From Planctomycetota bacterium (lineage in GTDB: Bacteria; Planctomycetota; SZUA-567; H5-PLA8): a stretch of 64,000 nucleotides of DNA. This document shows, in pieces, positions 38,397 to 48,791 of the stretch (the first letter of the stretch is position 1; each line of letters starts with the position of its first letter). The stretch covers positions 186,001-250,000 of the forward strand of contig JAOSKN010000002.1 in the NCBI GenBank assembly GCA_027493525.1. The letters are read 5' to 3'. The notes beneath the pieces are model-generated. The model was not told where the DNA came from. It was given only the letters and a program-made list of their open reading frames with translations, and did not search any database. A program made the translations under genes and the position numbers.

Positions 38397-41300
38397 ATGC
38401 GTCGGAACGCCGGCATGAATCGGATGCGCGGACCCTACGGGATGGCGCTCGCGGGCCTCCTTCTATCGGTCGCGCCTGCGGCCTGGTCGGCGTCGGTAAC
38501 GCTCCGCCTCGACCTGCCGCCCGGCGGCGGCGCAGCGACAATTCCCGTCCGCGGAGGCGTTCCCTTTCCCAAAGGCGCGCTGGATTCGGCCGAGCACGTG
38601 CGGTTGCTGGCCGGCGGCAAGGAACTCCCCGCCCAAGTCTCGAAGGCGGCCGTTTGGCCCGACGGGAGCGTGAAGTGGGTGCTCGTGGACGCCGTCGTGG
38701 ACACCGGCGCGGTGAAGGACCTGACGCTCGAATTCGGCGCCGGCATCTCGCGCGCGGCGGTGAACGACGGATTGACGGCCCAAGCCGACGGCGACGGCGC
38801 AGCGGTCGAAGGCCCCGGGTTGCGCGCGCGGGCGGGCAAGGCCTCCGGCGCGGTCCTCGACGAACTGACCCTCGGCGGCAAGCCGCTCTTTACGCCCCAG
38901 CAGCCGCTGAAACTGGTCCTGGATACGGCGCGGATCGAGAACGGCACGGCGCAGGGCGGGAGCGCCTTTCCGGCCGGGACGTACCTCAGCCGCGATGAAA
39001 AGGCCGGCCTTGACCGCGGGCAGGTCGCGCTGGACGAGATCGCCGTCGAGGAAGCCGGCCCGATCCGCGCGACGCTGCGCCTGCGCGGGAAGGTCAAGCT
39101 CGCGCATTTTGGCGCAACCCTGCCGGCCAAGATCAAAGAACGCGAAGGCGCGGGCGAACTGCCCTTCTCGTTGCGGCTGAGCTTCTTCCGCGGCGCGCCC
39201 ATCGTCTACGGCCAGCACCAGATCGTCTTCAGCGGGGAGCCCGATTGCGATTTCATCGCGCGCTGGGGATTGGAACTTCCCGGCCAGGGCGCCGCGAACG
39301 GGACGCTCGTCCTGGAGCCCGGACTCGAGCTGAACGGTTCGGGCGAGGACTGGAAGCCGGCCGCCGAGGCCTCGCGGCTCTGCTTCGCGCCGCTCAAGTC
39401 GGGTCTCGCGTTGATCCGCGACGGCTGGCAGGAACGCCCCTGCGGCGTGGTCTCGAAGGGCGGCGCGGCCTTCGTCGAGTTCTGGCCGGAAGCGGCGGGG
39501 CTCTGGGATCTGCGCCGTTACGCGCGCGAGTGGGCCGTCGGCGAGAGCGGGAACATGCGCAAGCCCGAGGACATGAAGCGCTACGCGGCGCTGGCTGCGC
39601 GCGGGATCGCCAAGAGCCACCGCTTCGTGCTCGACTTCGGCGGCAAAGCGGAGCTTTCGAAAGCCAAGGCCCTGGCCGGCCGCGCGGTGCTCGTCGCCCC
39701 GCCCGGCTGGTACGGCGCGAGCGAAGCCCTGGGGCCGCTCGCCCCCGAGCAGACCGCAGGCGCCCACGCGAAGCTCGACGCCGCCACGCGCCGCGAGTTG
39801 GACTTCCACCTGTACTGCCAGGACCTCTACCGCTGGCACGGAAAGCTCACCTACGGCTACTGGCAGTCGCGCTTCGGCGAGACGCACCGGCACGACCGTT
39901 GGGACGACGACTACGGGCGCTGGGGCTGGGCGCTCAACGACGGCGCGGGGCGGATCGGGCACATCTTGATGCTCGCGTACCTGCGCACCGGCGAACGGCG
40001 CTACCTTGAGGCCGGCGATGCCTTCAACCGCGTCTGCTTCGACACCAACATGGTTCACACGCGGCTTCACTACGAGAATACCGAAGGACTGTGGACCGCG
40101 ACGGGCTGCAGCCACCGGCATAACGTCCAGCCCTTCGGCTGCCCGTACATCGGCATGCGCGGGAGCTACCCGGTGGGGCAGCGCATGCTGCATCTGCTCA
40201 CCGGCGACGGCGTGATCGCCGACGGGCTGGAAATCGTCGCCGACGCCTCCTTCCGCTACGTCAACGGCGAGGGCTCGCGGCTCTGCAACAGCGGCGGCAG
40301 CGACGGGCAGGGGAGCGCCTCCAACGCGCTGCTTTGGAAGCACGAGACCACCGGCGAACGGAAGTACCTCGACGCCTGCCGCAAGATTCTCGACCAGAGC
40401 GGCCTGGTCCCGCCGGCGCCGGGCAAGGGCCTGGGCTACGGGCCGAGTTTCGGGCTCTTCAACGCGGCCGGCGAGTACGCCGACCTGAGCGGCGACGAGG
40501 GCTTCCGGAAGCGCGTCATTGAACTGGGGAAGCAGGGCATTCAGGCGAAGAACGCGTCCGCTTTCATCTACGCCATTGCCATGGCGTACCGCTATTCGAA
40601 AGACGAGGCGCTGAAGACGAAACTGAATGAGCTGCTGGCGAAGCTCGCGACCGAGCGCGACGACAGTCTCGCCGCGCTGCCCGAATCCCGGTGGCCGGGG
40701 CACGCGGGTTGGCGCACGCCGGACCTGCGGGCCGGCGAGACCCGCGACTACCCGTATGCGCTCGGCGTGCTGCTGGGCGATAGCGGGCCGGGAAGCGCGC
40801 CGAAACTCACGCCCAGCGTCAAGCCCGCGCCGGCCGCCGCGCCCGAGCGCTGGTACCGGCCGGGGGGCGCGCAGCAGGTTGCGGAGAAGGTTCCCGCGGC
40901 GGCGGAACTGCTCGCGCTCAAGCCCGGCGACGGCGGCGGTGCGCTTAAGGCCGGCGACGCGGCGTGGTCGGCCTCCAAGAGCCTGGCCGACGCCGTGGAG
41001 GTGAACGGGGCCAAGCCGCTGGCCGGGCCGCTCGCGGCTTACGTGGCCCTCGCCGCGCCCAAGGACGGGCTCTCCAGCGTGGCGGCGAAATACACGGAGG
41101 CGGCCGCGGCTTGGGATGCGGTCGGGCCGGCCGGAGAAGGAGTGCTGGCGGCGACGGGCTCGGCGGGCCCGGCGCAGTTCGCCGCGCGGCTGCGGATCGC
41201 CCAGGTGGACGGGCTGTCCGCGCTGCGCGTCGAGGCCGCCTGCCGCGTGCGCGCCGGCTCGGGGCAGGTGGCCCACTGGGGCTTGCGCCTCCCCTTGGCG

Positions 41301-42077
41301 CTTGGCAAAGACGGGCACGCGCTGATGGCTACGGCTCCGGGCGCCTTCCGCCTCGAACGCTGCCGGCTGAACCAGAACGACGAGAAGATTCCCTCCTGGC
41401 TGACGGCGATGGAAGGGCGCGAGAGCCTGAACCACTGGCCGCTCTGGCGCCGCGTTGGCCTGGAAGTGCTCCCCGGAGGCGCGTACCGCGTCTGGCATGC
41501 CGCCGAGGACAACGTCGTCCCACTCTATGTAGACCAGGGTTTCGGGACCGCCAACTGGCTCGACGTGACCGACCGCGGCGTGAACCCGCGCTGGGGCGTC
41601 ACCGCCCGCGTGCTGCGCCCCGCCGAACCCGCCGCGGCTCTGGGTCTGCGCCTGAACTTCGAGAGCGGCGTGCTGGAAATCCAGTTCCACGCCGCCTCGG
41701 CCGCGCCGCTCTCCGAGGCCGCCGCCGCCGCGGGGCTGGCCGGCGCGGCGGACCTGCTCGTCCACGACGGCTGGCGACCGCCGCTCTCAAAGCCCGAGCT
41801 AAGCGCCGCGCAATGGGAGAAGTTCGCCGCGGACCTCGACTACGGCGAAAACGTGGGCTTGAACGCGCTGCGCTTCTGCCTCTCCGAGACCCACAAGGTG
41901 AAGGGCGCGGCCTGGCTGACCAAGCTGCGCGACCTGGGGCTCGAGCCTCGCGAGATCCTCTACGGTATGCAGCGCGGCGACGGGTTGAAGAGCCACTGTG
42001 CGAAGTTGGGCGTGAGCTACGACGAGCACGATCTGGAAGGCTCGATACAGCGGGTTCTGGCCCATTACCGCAAATAG
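38397..42077 (+). CDS. PcRGLX/YetA-like (PL26-type) secreted protein
   Basis: 1,226 residues. The ATG at 38397 has GAAAGG before it and starts a signal peptide ending PAAWSA. The N-terminal domain shows the PcRGLX/YetA pattern: [39 protein letters not shown] central helical barrel-like region has [38 protein letters not shown] and SNSGGSDGQ-like loops. PL26 members are exo-rhamnogalacturonan lyases. The last 350 residues, after a Pro/Ala linker near 810-830, are not familiar and make it longer than usual. A pectin-degrading role is plausible; catalytic residues were not assigned. Confidence 0.75.
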   Translation: MRRNAGMNRMRGPYGMALAGLLLSVAPAAWSASVTLRLDLPPGGGAATIPVRGGVPFPKGALDSAEHVRLLAGGKELPAQVSKAAVWPDGSVKWVLVDAVVDTGAVKDLTLEFGAGISRAAVNDGLTAQADGDGAAVEGPGLRARAGKASGAVLDELTLGGKPLFTPQQPLKLVLDTARIENGTAQGGSAFPAGTYLSRDEKAGLDRGQVALDEIAVEEAGPIRATLRLRGKVKLAHFGATLPAKIKEREGAGELPFSLRLSFFRGAPIVYGQHQIVFSGEPDCDFIARWGLELPGQGAANGTLVLEPGLELNGSGEDWKPAAEASRLCFAPLKSGLALIRDGWQERPCGVVSKGGAAFVEFWPEAAGLWDLRRYAREWAVGESGNMRKPEDMKRYAALAARGIAKSHRFVLDFGGKAELSKAKALAGRAVLVAPPGWYGASEALGPLAPEQTAGAHAKLDAATRRELDFHLYCQDLYRWHGKLTYGYWQSRFGETHRHDRWDDDYGRWGWALNDGAGRIGHILMLAYLRTGERRYLEAGDAFNRVCFDTNMVHTRLHYENTEGLWTATGCSHRHNVQPFGCPYIGMRGSYPVGQRMLHLLTGDGVIADGLEIVADASFRYVNGEGSRLCNSGGSDGQGSASNALLWKHETTGERKYLDACRKILDQSGLVPPAPGKGLGYGPSFGLFNAAGEYADLSGDEGFRKRVIELGKQGIQAKNASAFIYAIAMAYRYSKDEALKTKLNELLAKLATERDDSLAALPESRWPGHAGWRTPDLRAGETRDYPYALGVLLGDSGPGSAPKLTPSVKPAPAAAPERWYRPGGAQQVAEKVPAAAELLALKPGDGGGALKAGDAAWSASKSLADAVEVNGAKPLAGPLAAYVALAAPKDGLSSVAAKYTEAAAAWDAVGPAGEGVLAATGSAGPAQFAARLRIAQVDGLSALRVEAACRVRAGSGQVAHWGLRLPLALGKDGHALMATAPGAFRLERCRLNQNDEKIPSWLTAMEGRESLNHWPLWRRVGLEVLPGGAYRVWHAAEDNVVPLYVDQGFGTANWLDVTDRGVNPRWGVTARVLRPAEPAAALGLRLNFESGVLEIQFHAASAAPLSEAAAAAGLAGAADLLVHDGWRPPLSKPELSAAQWEKFAADLDYGENVGLNALRFCLSETHKVKGAAWLTKLRDLGLEPREILYGMQRGDGLKSHCAKLGVSYDEHDLEGSIQRVLAHYRK

Positions 42078-42252
42078 CGCCTGGGAAACGGGTTCCGATA
42101 GTAGTCCTGCGAAGTCTCCAAATGCAGTTGCACTTTGTCCCTCACGGCTAGAATCGGGCCGTTCTCTGAATCTCGTGTCCGCCGCACATGCCCGGCCATG
42201 CCGAGGCACGCCGGCCTCCGTTCACTTTTTCAACCGTTTTAGGGGGATGCCC

Positions 42253-43839
42253 ATGGATTCCAGCCAATTGTGGGAGAAGTACAAGCGCTGTCTGTGCGAG
42301 TGCCCCGAGGTCGGCGTCTCGTTCGACTACAGCCGCATGAACTTCCCGGACGGCTTCTTTGAGAAGATGCAGCCGGAGATGGACAAGGCGTTCAAGTCGA
42401 TGGACGCGCTGGTCGGCGGCGCGATCGCGAACCCCGACGAGAACCGCATGGTCGGGCACTACTGGCTGCGCGATTCCTCCAAGGCCCCCGACGCGGAGAC
42501 GAAGAAAGCCATCGACACCACGCTGGCGCGGATCCGCAAGTTCGCCAACGCCGTTCACAAGGGCTCGCTCAAACCCCAGAAGGCGAAGCGCTTCAAGAAC
42601 GTGTTGACGGTAGGCATCGGCGGTTCGGCGCTGGGCCCGGAGTTCGTCGCGAAGGCCCTCGGCGGCTCCGACGACAAGCTCAAGCCGTACTTCTTCGACA
42701 ACACCGACCCCGACGGCATGGACGACGTGCTGGCGCGCATCGGCGCGGGCCTGAAGGAAACGATCGTCGTCGTCATCTCGAAGTCCGGCGGCACGAAGGA
42801 GACGCGCAACGGGATGCTCGAGGCCAAGGCGGCCTTCGAGAAGGCCAAGCTGACCTTCGAGAAGCACGCCGTGGCCGTCACCGGCGAAGGCAGCGACCTG
42901 GACAAGTACGCCGCGGAGCACGGCTGGCTCGAGCGCTTCCCGATGTGGGACTGGGTCGGCGGGCGCACCTCGGAACTCTCCGCCGTGGGCCTGCTCCCGG
43001 CCGCGCTGCAGGGGATCAAGTTCGAGGCGATGCTCAAGGGCGCCAAGGCCATGGATGCCGTGACCATCGTCCATGAGACGAAGAAGAACCCCGCCGCGCT
43101 GATGGCGCTGATGTGGTTCCACGCCACCGGCGGGCGCGGGCAGAAGGACCTCGTCCTGCTCCCCTACAAGGACCGCCTCGAACTCTTCAGCCGCTACCTC
43201 CAGCAGCTCCTGATGGAATCGCTGGGCAAGGAGCACGACCTGGACGGGAAGGTGGTCAACCAGGGCATCGCCGTTTACGGGAACAAGGGCAGCACCGACC
43301 AGCACGCCTACGTGCAGCAGCTACGCGACGGCGTGAACAACTTCTTCGTCACCTTCATCGAGGTGCTGAAGGACCGTGGCGGGCGCTCGATGGAAGTCGA
43401 ACCCGGCGCGACGAGCGGCGAATTCCTCAACGGCTTCCTGCAGGGCACCCGCGGGGCGCTCTACGAGAAGGGCCGCGAGTCGATGACGATCACGGTCCAC
43501 GAAGTCTCCCCCGAGACCGTCGGCAAGCTGATCGCGCTCTTCGAGCGCACCGTCGGCTTCTACGGCACGCTGATCAACACCAACGCCTACCACCAGCCCG
43601 GCGTGGAGGCCGGCAAGAAAGCCGCCGCCGCCGTGCTCGCAACGCAGGCGAAGGTCGTCGAGTACCTGCGCGCCCGCAAGGGCAAGGCGTACACGAGCGA
43701 GGAACTGGCCAAGGAGATGGGCGCCGCCCGCGATGCCGAGATGATCCACTTCATCCTGCGCCACCTGGCCGCGAACCCCGACAAGAAGATCAAGGCCAAG
43801 GCCGGCAAGTCGCAGTTCGAGACGAAGTACTCGGCCTGA
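42253..43839 (+). CDS. pgi: Glucose-6-phosphate isomerase
   Basis: 528 residues. It interconverts glucose-6-phosphate and fructose-6-phosphate. Visible motifs: [33 protein letters not shown] (phosphosugar loop), [20 protein letters not shown] and [20 protein letters not shown] with the catalytic Glu/His region. The second ATG is preferred because AGGGGG directly abuts the first and is 6 bases from the second. It ends at a perfect-palindrome terminator. Confidence 0.95.
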   Translation: MDSSQLWEKYKRCLCECPEVGVSFDYSRMNFPDGFFEKMQPEMDKAFKSMDALVGGAIANPDENRMVGHYWLRDSSKAPDAETKKAIDTTLARIRKFANAVHKGSLKPQKAKRFKNVLTVGIGGSALGPEFVAKALGGSDDKLKPYFFDNTDPDGMDDVLARIGAGLKETIVVVISKSGGTKETRNGMLEAKAAFEKAKLTFEKHAVAVTGEGSDLDKYAAEHGWLERFPMWDWVGGRTSELSAVGLLPAALQGIKFEAMLKGAKAMDAVTIVHETKKNPAALMALMWFHATGGRGQKDLVLLPYKDRLELFSRYLQQLLMESLGKEHDLDGKVVNQGIAVYGNKGSTDQHAYVQQLRDGVNNFFVTFIEVLKDRGGRSMEVEPGATSGEFLNGFLQGTRGALYEKGRESMTITVHEVSPETVGKLIALFERTVGFYGTLINTNAYHQPGVEAGKKAAAAVLATQAKVVEYLRARKGKAYTSEELAKEMGAARDAEMIHFILRHLAANPDKKIKAKAGKSQFETKYSA

Positions 43840-43863
43840 GCCGTTCGTTACGACAGGACGTGG

Positions 43864-43898
43864 AAAAGGGGGCGGACCCGGGTCCGCCCCCTTTCGTT
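43864..43898. terminator. Strong palindromic terminator after pgi
   Basis: Positions 43865-43894 form a perfect 15-bp inverted repeat around CCCGGG, rich in GC, with AAA before and TTT after the stem. It can act on both strands; on the plus strand it terminates pgi. Confidence 0.85.
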
Positions 43899-43929
43899 TC
43901 CAGGCTTCGCGGGATGCGCGGGCGGCGCC

Positions 43930-44502
43930 ATGAACTTCCTAGCCCATCTCCTCCTCGCGCCCGATACGCCCGCCGGGCTGGCCGGCAACCTCGGCGGCGA
44001 CTTCCTGAGCCCCCACGAACTGCCCACGCTCGCGCCCGAGGTCCAGGCCGGCATCCGGCGGCATCACGAGGTGGATACGTTCACCGACACCCATCCGGAT
44101 TTCCGCGCCAGTTGCGCGCGCGTCCCGGCGCCCTTCGCGCGCTACGCGGGAATCCTGGTCGACGTGTACTACGATCACCTGCTCAGCCTGCGCTGGGCCG
44201 CGTACGCCTCCGAGCCGCTTGACGCCTTTATCGCGCGCGTGGAACGGACGCTGCTCGAACATGCCGAGTTGGCGCCCGTGCGGCTGCGCGAGGTCCTGCC
44301 GTACATGGTGGAGCAAGGCTGGTTGGGCTCGTACGCCGACCCGGAGGGCCTGCGCTCGACGCTCCGCCGCATCGGCCGGCGCTTCCGCAAGCCGGCGCCG
44401 CTCGATGCGGCTGTCGACGGCCTGCTCGCCGAACGCGAGGCGTACCTCGCGGACTTCGAGTGCTTTTTCCCCCAACTGCTCGCGGCCTTTCCCAAGGCAT
44501 AG
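43930..44502 (+). CDS. Acyl carrier protein phosphodiesterase family (AcpH-like)
   Basis: 190 residues. The N-terminus MNFLAHLLLA, then GNLGGDF, RRHHEVDTFTDTHP and YAGILVDVYYDHLL are typical of the AcpH/DUF479 HD-like fold, with metal-binding His and Asp residues in these motifs. The family removes phosphopantetheine from acyl carrier protein, though many members are untested. It lies 91 bp after pgi, past a terminator, and converges on the anti-sigma-like gene. Confidence 0.85.
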   Translation: MNFLAHLLLAPDTPAGLAGNLGGDFLSPHELPTLAPEVQAGIRRHHEVDTFTDTHPDFRASCARVPAPFARYAGILVDVYYDHLLSLRWAAYASEPLDAFIARVERTLLEHAELAPVRLREVLPYMVEQGWLGSYADPEGLRSTLRRIGRRFRKPAPLDAAVDGLLAEREAYLADFECFFPQLLAAFPKA

Positions 44503-44544
44503 TCCGCGGCGCAAATGGAAGGCAATTCAGGTAAGTCCGCTTGG

Positions 44545-44588
44545 CGCCGGCATTCCGGCCGAGGAGATGCTCGGCCGGAATGCCGGCG
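44545..44588. repeat. 19-bp perfect inverted repeat between convergent genes
   Basis: 44545-44563 pairs perfectly with 44570-44588 around a 6-base loop. It ends 5 bases before the stop of the minus-strand gene. There is no T-run on either side, so it is not a classic terminator; a bidirectional mRNA 3' structure or a dispersed palindromic element is likely. Confidence 0.6.
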
Positions 44589-44592
44589 TGCT

Positions 44593-46515
44593 TCAATCGC
44601 GGTAGAGCGGCATGTAGCGGTAGTAGACTTCCAGGCACATCACGGCGAGGGCGGTGGACATCACGCGCCCTTCGTCGGCGCCGGCGCCGGTGGGATCCCA
44701 ACTGCCGTCCTCGGGGCCGCCCTTGCGCTGTCCGGGCAGCAGGGCCCCCTTCATGGCTTCGTTCCAGAGCTTCCAGTGCTCGCCGCCGGCCTGGAACATG
44801 CCCAGGGTGGCGTAGTAGCCGAAGTAGAGGTTGAAGGGGTACTTCTTCGGCAGCAGGCGATTCTTGACGATGTTGAGCGGGCCGCCGACGCCGCACTGGT
44901 CGAGGGTCGCGCCGGCGATGTGCATGCGGCACAGCGCGGCGGCGGCCATGACGGCGTGGCTGCCCTTGCCTTTTTCGACGGCGCCGGGCGAACCGCGGTA
45001 GGCCATGCGCCCGCCTTCCCAGTCGGTCTCGGGGATCGGATCGGTGGGGTTGAGATTGCCCAAGTCCTGGCCGGCGTTAAGCCAGGTGATGGTGCCTTCG
45101 AAGGCCGCGGGATCGACCGTCAGCCCAGCGACCTTCGCCGACTTGAGCGCCATCACGTTCCAGGCCATCACCGAGCTGTCGTTGGTCTTGCCGTTGGGGC
45201 CGTAGTCCCAGGCTTCGCGGTCGCTCTCGCCGCCGCGCTTGATCTGCCCGAAGTCCACGCCGTCGACGGCCTTCTGGGCGGCTTCCTTGGTGGCAGGGAC
45301 GCGGCCCATGCCGGCGGCCTCGCAAAGGGCCATGGTCGCGATGCCTTGGGTGTAGTTGCCATGGCACCAGCGACCCTCGTGCCCATTGCGGCCCTGGTCC
45401 TTGCCCATGTTCTCGATGAGCCACGCGACGCCCTTACGGACGTTTTCCTTGTACTTGCCGACCTTCTCGGTGTGCCCGGCGCCGAGGAACGCCAGCAGCG
45501 CGTAGCCGGTCATGGCCGCGTCGCCGACCACGCCCTGGTGTTTGCCGCCGTGCTTGGCGTGGTCCCAGCGCCCGTCGGGCTCCTGATTGCGGGCCAGCCA
45601 TTCCAGGCCCTTGTCGACGGCCGATTCGGTGTCGCGCCCGCCGCCGTTTTTGACCGCGAGGCGCCGCCGCCCGCCGCCCACGCGCTGGCCGAACGCCCCG
45701 CCGCCGCCGCCGCCCAGGCCCATCGCGGCAATGGTCCCGGTGCCGCCAAGCTGAACGTCGCTGATGGCGTTCTCGTCGCCTTGCGCGGTGGCTTCGTTGG
45801 AGTCGTTGGCCGTCTCAACGTGGTCGGCGATCTCGACCTCTTCGTGCGTCACGATGGGCTGCTCGACGATCTCCTCGGTCGGGGAGTCGACCTTGACCTG
45901 CTTGAAGATGTCGCGCTGCTTGACGACCTTTTCCTCTTCCTTTTCTTGTGCGCGGGAGAGGTCCGTCACGATCACCGTGTTCTGGTCCCGGGCGCGCAGG
46001 ATGGCCATGCTCACCAGGGTCAGCAGGAGGATCAGCAGGCCGTGGAACGCGCCGGAGACCGCCCACCACGGCGCGGCGCCCAGCATCGACCAGAAGGGGC
46101 CTTTGCGCCGAGCGGCCAGTTCGTCAGCGTCCTCTTCCCCCGTGACCGGCTGGAAGCCGTCGCCTTCGGGTTCTTCGGCCCAGGGCAGGGGCACCTTGTC
46201 GACCGTGGCTTCTTCCGGGGCCAGCACTTCCTGGCCCAGACCCGGGGTGCTCAGGCGTTCGAGGTGCTGGTCGATGTCCGAGAGGCGCTGGGAGGCGCGC
46301 TCGTCGAAGCCCGGGTTGATGTTCATGCTGCCCAGGGTTTTGTCCATGATTCCGACGAGCTGCCTGCGCCGGTTGTAGGCTTCCCGGCACTCGGCGTTCG
46401 ACTTGACCAGGTGGATCATGTACTGGCGCTCGGTCTCGCTCAGCGAGCCCTCCACGAAGTCGCGGAGTTTTTCGTGGAAGAGCGCGAGTTCCATCTGGGC
46501 GGAAGAAGCGTTCAT
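44593..46515 (-). CDS. Anti-sigma-like membrane protein with prenyltransferase/squalene-oxidase repeats
   Basis: 640 residues. Residues 1-65 are helical and resemble an anti-sigma N-terminus without the zinc-binding cysteines (LRDFVEGSLSETERQYMIHL). A single membrane helix is at about 150-173. A Gly-rich linker follows near 290, then alpha-toroid repeats as in squalene cyclases and complement-like proteins: GLEWLARNQEPDGRWDHAKH, AMTGYALLAFLGAGHT, GVAWLIENM. The ATG overlaps the stop of the upstream sigma gene (ATGA), so the two are translationally coupled. It likely holds the sigma factor at the membrane and senses something outside; this is inference. Confidence 0.82.
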   Translation of the reverse strand: MNASSAQMELALFHEKLRDFVEGSLSETERQYMIHLVKSNAECREAYNRRRQLVGIMDKTLGSMNINPGFDERASQRLSDIDQHLERLSTPGLGQEVLAPEEATVDKVPLPWAEEPEGDGFQPVTGEEDADELAARRKGPFWSMLGAAPWWAVSGAFHGLLILLLTLVSMAILRARDQNTVIVTDLSRAQEKEEEKVVKQRDIFKQVKVDSPTEEIVEQPIVTHEEVEIADHVETANDSNEATAQGDENAISDVQLGGTGTIAAMGLGGGGGGAFGQRVGGGRRRLAVKNGGGRDTESAVDKGLEWLARNQEPDGRWDHAKHGGKHQGVVGDAAMTGYALLAFLGAGHTEKVGKYKENVRKGVAWLIENMGKDQGRNGHEGRWCHGNYTQGIATMALCEAAGMGRVPATKEAAQKAVDGVDFGQIKRGGESDREAWDYGPNGKTNDSSVMAWNVMALKSAKVAGLTVDPAAFEGTITWLNAGQDLGNLNPTDPIPETDWEGGRMAYRGSPGAVEKGKGSHAVMAAAALCRMHIAGATLDQCGVGGPLNIVKNRLLPKKYPFNLYFGYYATLGMFQAGGEHWKLWNEAMKGALLPGQRKGGPEDGSWDPTGAGADEGRVMSTALAVMCLEVYYRYMPLYRD

Positions 46516-47103
46516 GCGTGTTCGCCTCCGGCATTGGCGCGGGCGGGCTCGGATCCCTTGAGGATCTTGCCCAGCCGCTGTTCGAGAATGTGGTCGGCCC
46601 GCGAAAGCTGGCTTTTGACCGTGCCCAGAGGGATGCCGAGTTTGTCGGCGATGTCCTGGTAAGGGAGGTGCTCCCAGTAGCGGAAAACCACTACCGTACG
46701 CAGTTCTTCGGGCAGCGTGTCCACCGCGCGCGCGACCAGTTCGCGCAAGTCCACGCGGCTGAAGCCGCCCGTGACGGCGCCGGGATCTTCCATCTGCTCC
46801 CGGGCGGCCTTCTCGCGCTGCCGGCGGCGCCTGAGGTCCAGCGAATTGCAAGCGGTTGATCTGGCGGATCCAGATGCCGAGCTTGAGAGGATCCTCCAGC
46901 CGCTGCAAGTCGCGGTAGGCGCGGCAGAGCGACTCCTGCGCGACATCCTCGGCATCCTGAAGGTTGCCGAGAATCGCGTACCCCTGATTGACCAGGTCCG
47001 CCCGGAAACGTTCCACCAGAAGCCAGAATTGATCCAGCGGCACCTCGCCGGGGTTCTCCCGGTGTCGGATGAGCTGCTCGATCATCAGGTCCGTGGTGGG
47101 CAT
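46512..47103 (-). CDS. ECF-type RNA polymerase sigma factor, frameshifted
   Basis: About 197 residues over two frames. The N-terminal frame from MPTTDLMIEQLI has region 2 (NLQDAEDVAQESLCRAYRDL). Near 46850, at CGCTTGCAATTCG on the minus strand, the frame breaks and continues as NSLDLRRRRQREKAAREQ and region 4 (LPYQDIADKLGIPLGTVKSQ), which ends by overlapping the anti-sigma-like gene. It directs transcription of a small regulon, possibly including the divergent coiled-coil genes. A single-base indel is the likely cause of the break. Confidence 0.85.
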
Positions 47104-47347
47104 GTCCGAGTCCCTGTGGGCTCCATCAACCGAGCCGCTTGGGGCCGCACGCGAGTTCTCAAATTCTTGGAAAACTTCAGCCCCCCCTGCAAGCTGCACA
47201 TTGTGCTCTAGGCGCATTGGGAATGCAAGACTTCTTCCTCGGGCCAAGGTTTTCTTCCGTTTTGAATTCCCAACATCGTCCTTATCAAGAGGATGATCTA
47301 TTCGCGGGCGGGCGTCCCGCAGGGCGCATCCTTTCTGCAATGCCGTC

Positions 47348-47375
47348 TTGACAGGTTCTAAAAGGAATCTAAGAT
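47348..47375 (+). promoter_or_regulatory. Sigma-70-type promoter of the coiled-coil/BRCT-like genes
   Basis: TTGACA (47348-47353) and TAAGAT (47370-47375) are separated by 16 bases, about 75 bases upstream of the ATG at 47451. This is a near-consensus housekeeping promoter, so these genes need not depend on the neighbouring ECF sigma factor. Confidence 0.65.
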
Positions 47376-47450
47376 CGTTAAGCCTTCTCTTACAAGGAGT
47401 TGATACCTGCCGCGTCAGCCGAAATGCTGCCGCCGCATGGAGGCTTGCCC

Positions 47451-48746
47451 ATGCAAGATAACGGCCCGTTAATCGCGCTCATTTTCTTCATCATCTTTAC
47501 GGCGGTATGCGGTCTGTTCGCCTATCAGCGCTATCAGGAATTGATGGGCGACGATCCCGAAGGCGTGGGTGGCCGCAGCACCAAACTCGACGCGGAAATC
47601 AAAGAGAAGAAGGACGATCTTGCCACCGTGGGCGACGAGACTCGCGGCTGGCAGTTCAAGATCGAAGAGAAGCGCGCCGCGATTCAGGTGCAGGTGGACC
47701 GGCTCAATCGCTTCGACCGGCTCTATAAGGACTTTGAGAGCGCGCACAAGGGCCGCACGCTGATTGTGGACGCGGGCAAGCGCTTCCGCGGCGCCGCGAC
47801 GGACCTCGGCGGGCGCGTGGCCGAAAAGAAGGACGAAACGCGAACCACCATCCGCAAGGACGAGAGCGACCTGCGCGAACGGACCGATTCGCAGGTTCGT
47901 GAACTGGATCAGTCGCGCGAGAACGCCGTGAGCCGCGCCATCGAAGAAAAGAAGAAGCATGAGACGCGGCAGAAGACGTTCCGCGTCCAGAAGAACTACG
48001 AGGACTCCACGGTAGACGAGTACCGCCGCCAGCTCGACGCGCTGACGCAGCGCGAGGTCGAACGCGCGCACGTCGCGGACGAGACCGACGGCAAGGTGAT
48101 CCTCTCCGACCCCGTGCACAACACCGTGGTCATCAACATCGGGACCGTGCAGGGAGTCAAGAACGGCTTCCGCTTCGAGTGCTTCGCGATGCGTCCGGGC
48201 AACCGGAAGGTCCACAAGGCCTTCCTGGAGGTGCGCAAAGCCAGCGCGAGCCTCTCCGAGTGCATGATTGTGACGACCACGCTTCAGCTTCCCCGTGATC
48301 CCCTGTCCGATTACGTTGCGCCGGAACCCGAGTACCGCTACAGCCCCTACCACGAATCCGGGAAGAAGGGCAGCACTCTGCAGCCTCTTTCGGCGAGCGT
48401 GAAGGAAACCACGCTGGGCATGAATAAGCTCGACCCGATCGTCGAGGGCGATCTGGTCCAGAACCCGTTCTTCGCGCCCAACAAGACCTTCACCTTCTAT
48501 ATCGCCGGCAGCAAGGCCATCGCTCAGGGCGTGCAGAAGAGCGCGATCGCCTACAGTTGGGTGCAGATCAAGAGCATCTCGGAATTCTACGGCGCGAAGG
48601 TCGTAGACGTCGTGGACCTTGGGGTGAACTACATCATCGCGCAGAAGAACGCGCGCGAGGACGACCCGGAGTTCACGAAGGCCGTCACTCTGGGCATTCC
48701 GGTCATTTACGAATGGGAACTGTTCCGCTTCCTGGATCAGCGTTGA
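47451..48746 (+). CDS. Membrane-anchored coiled-coil protein with BRCT-like C-terminus
   Basis: 431 residues; start at MQDNGPL with GGAGG 7 bases before it. One membrane helix (6-25), a long charged coiled coil (about 40-210), a small beta domain (DGKVILSDPVHNTVVINIG, GTVQGVKNGFRFE; about 212-275), and a C-terminal module (345-431) whose pattern FTFYIAGS, YGAKVVDVVDLGVNYIIA, FTKAVTLGIPVIYEWELFRF matches a BRCT fold. The downstream gene is a paralogue with the same order. BRCT domains usually bind phosphopeptides or DNA, so a membrane tether is intriguing. No name assigned; the domain call rests on pattern reading. Confidence 0.75.
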   Translation: MQDNGPLIALIFFIIFTAVCGLFAYQRYQELMGDDPEGVGGRSTKLDAEIKEKKDDLATVGDETRGWQFKIEEKRAAIQVQVDRLNRFDRLYKDFESAHKGRTLIVDAGKRFRGAATDLGGRVAEKKDETRTTIRKDESDLRERTDSQVRELDQSRENAVSRAIEEKKKHETRQKTFRVQKNYEDSTVDEYRRQLDALTQREVERAHVADETDGKVILSDPVHNTVVINIGTVQGVKNGFRFECFAMRPGNRKVHKAFLEVRKASASLSECMIVTTTLQLPRDPLSDYVAPEPEYRYSPYHESGKKGSTLQPLSASVKETTLGMNKLDPIVEGDLVQNPFFAPNKTFTFYIAGSKAIAQGVQKSAIAYSWVQIKSISEFYGAKVVDVVDLGVNYIIAQKNAREDDPEFTKAVTLGIPVIYEWELFRFLDQR

Positions 48747-48791
48747 GCCACGCCCTCGGGCGACGGCGGACCAGCGAGGAATCACGCGGCC

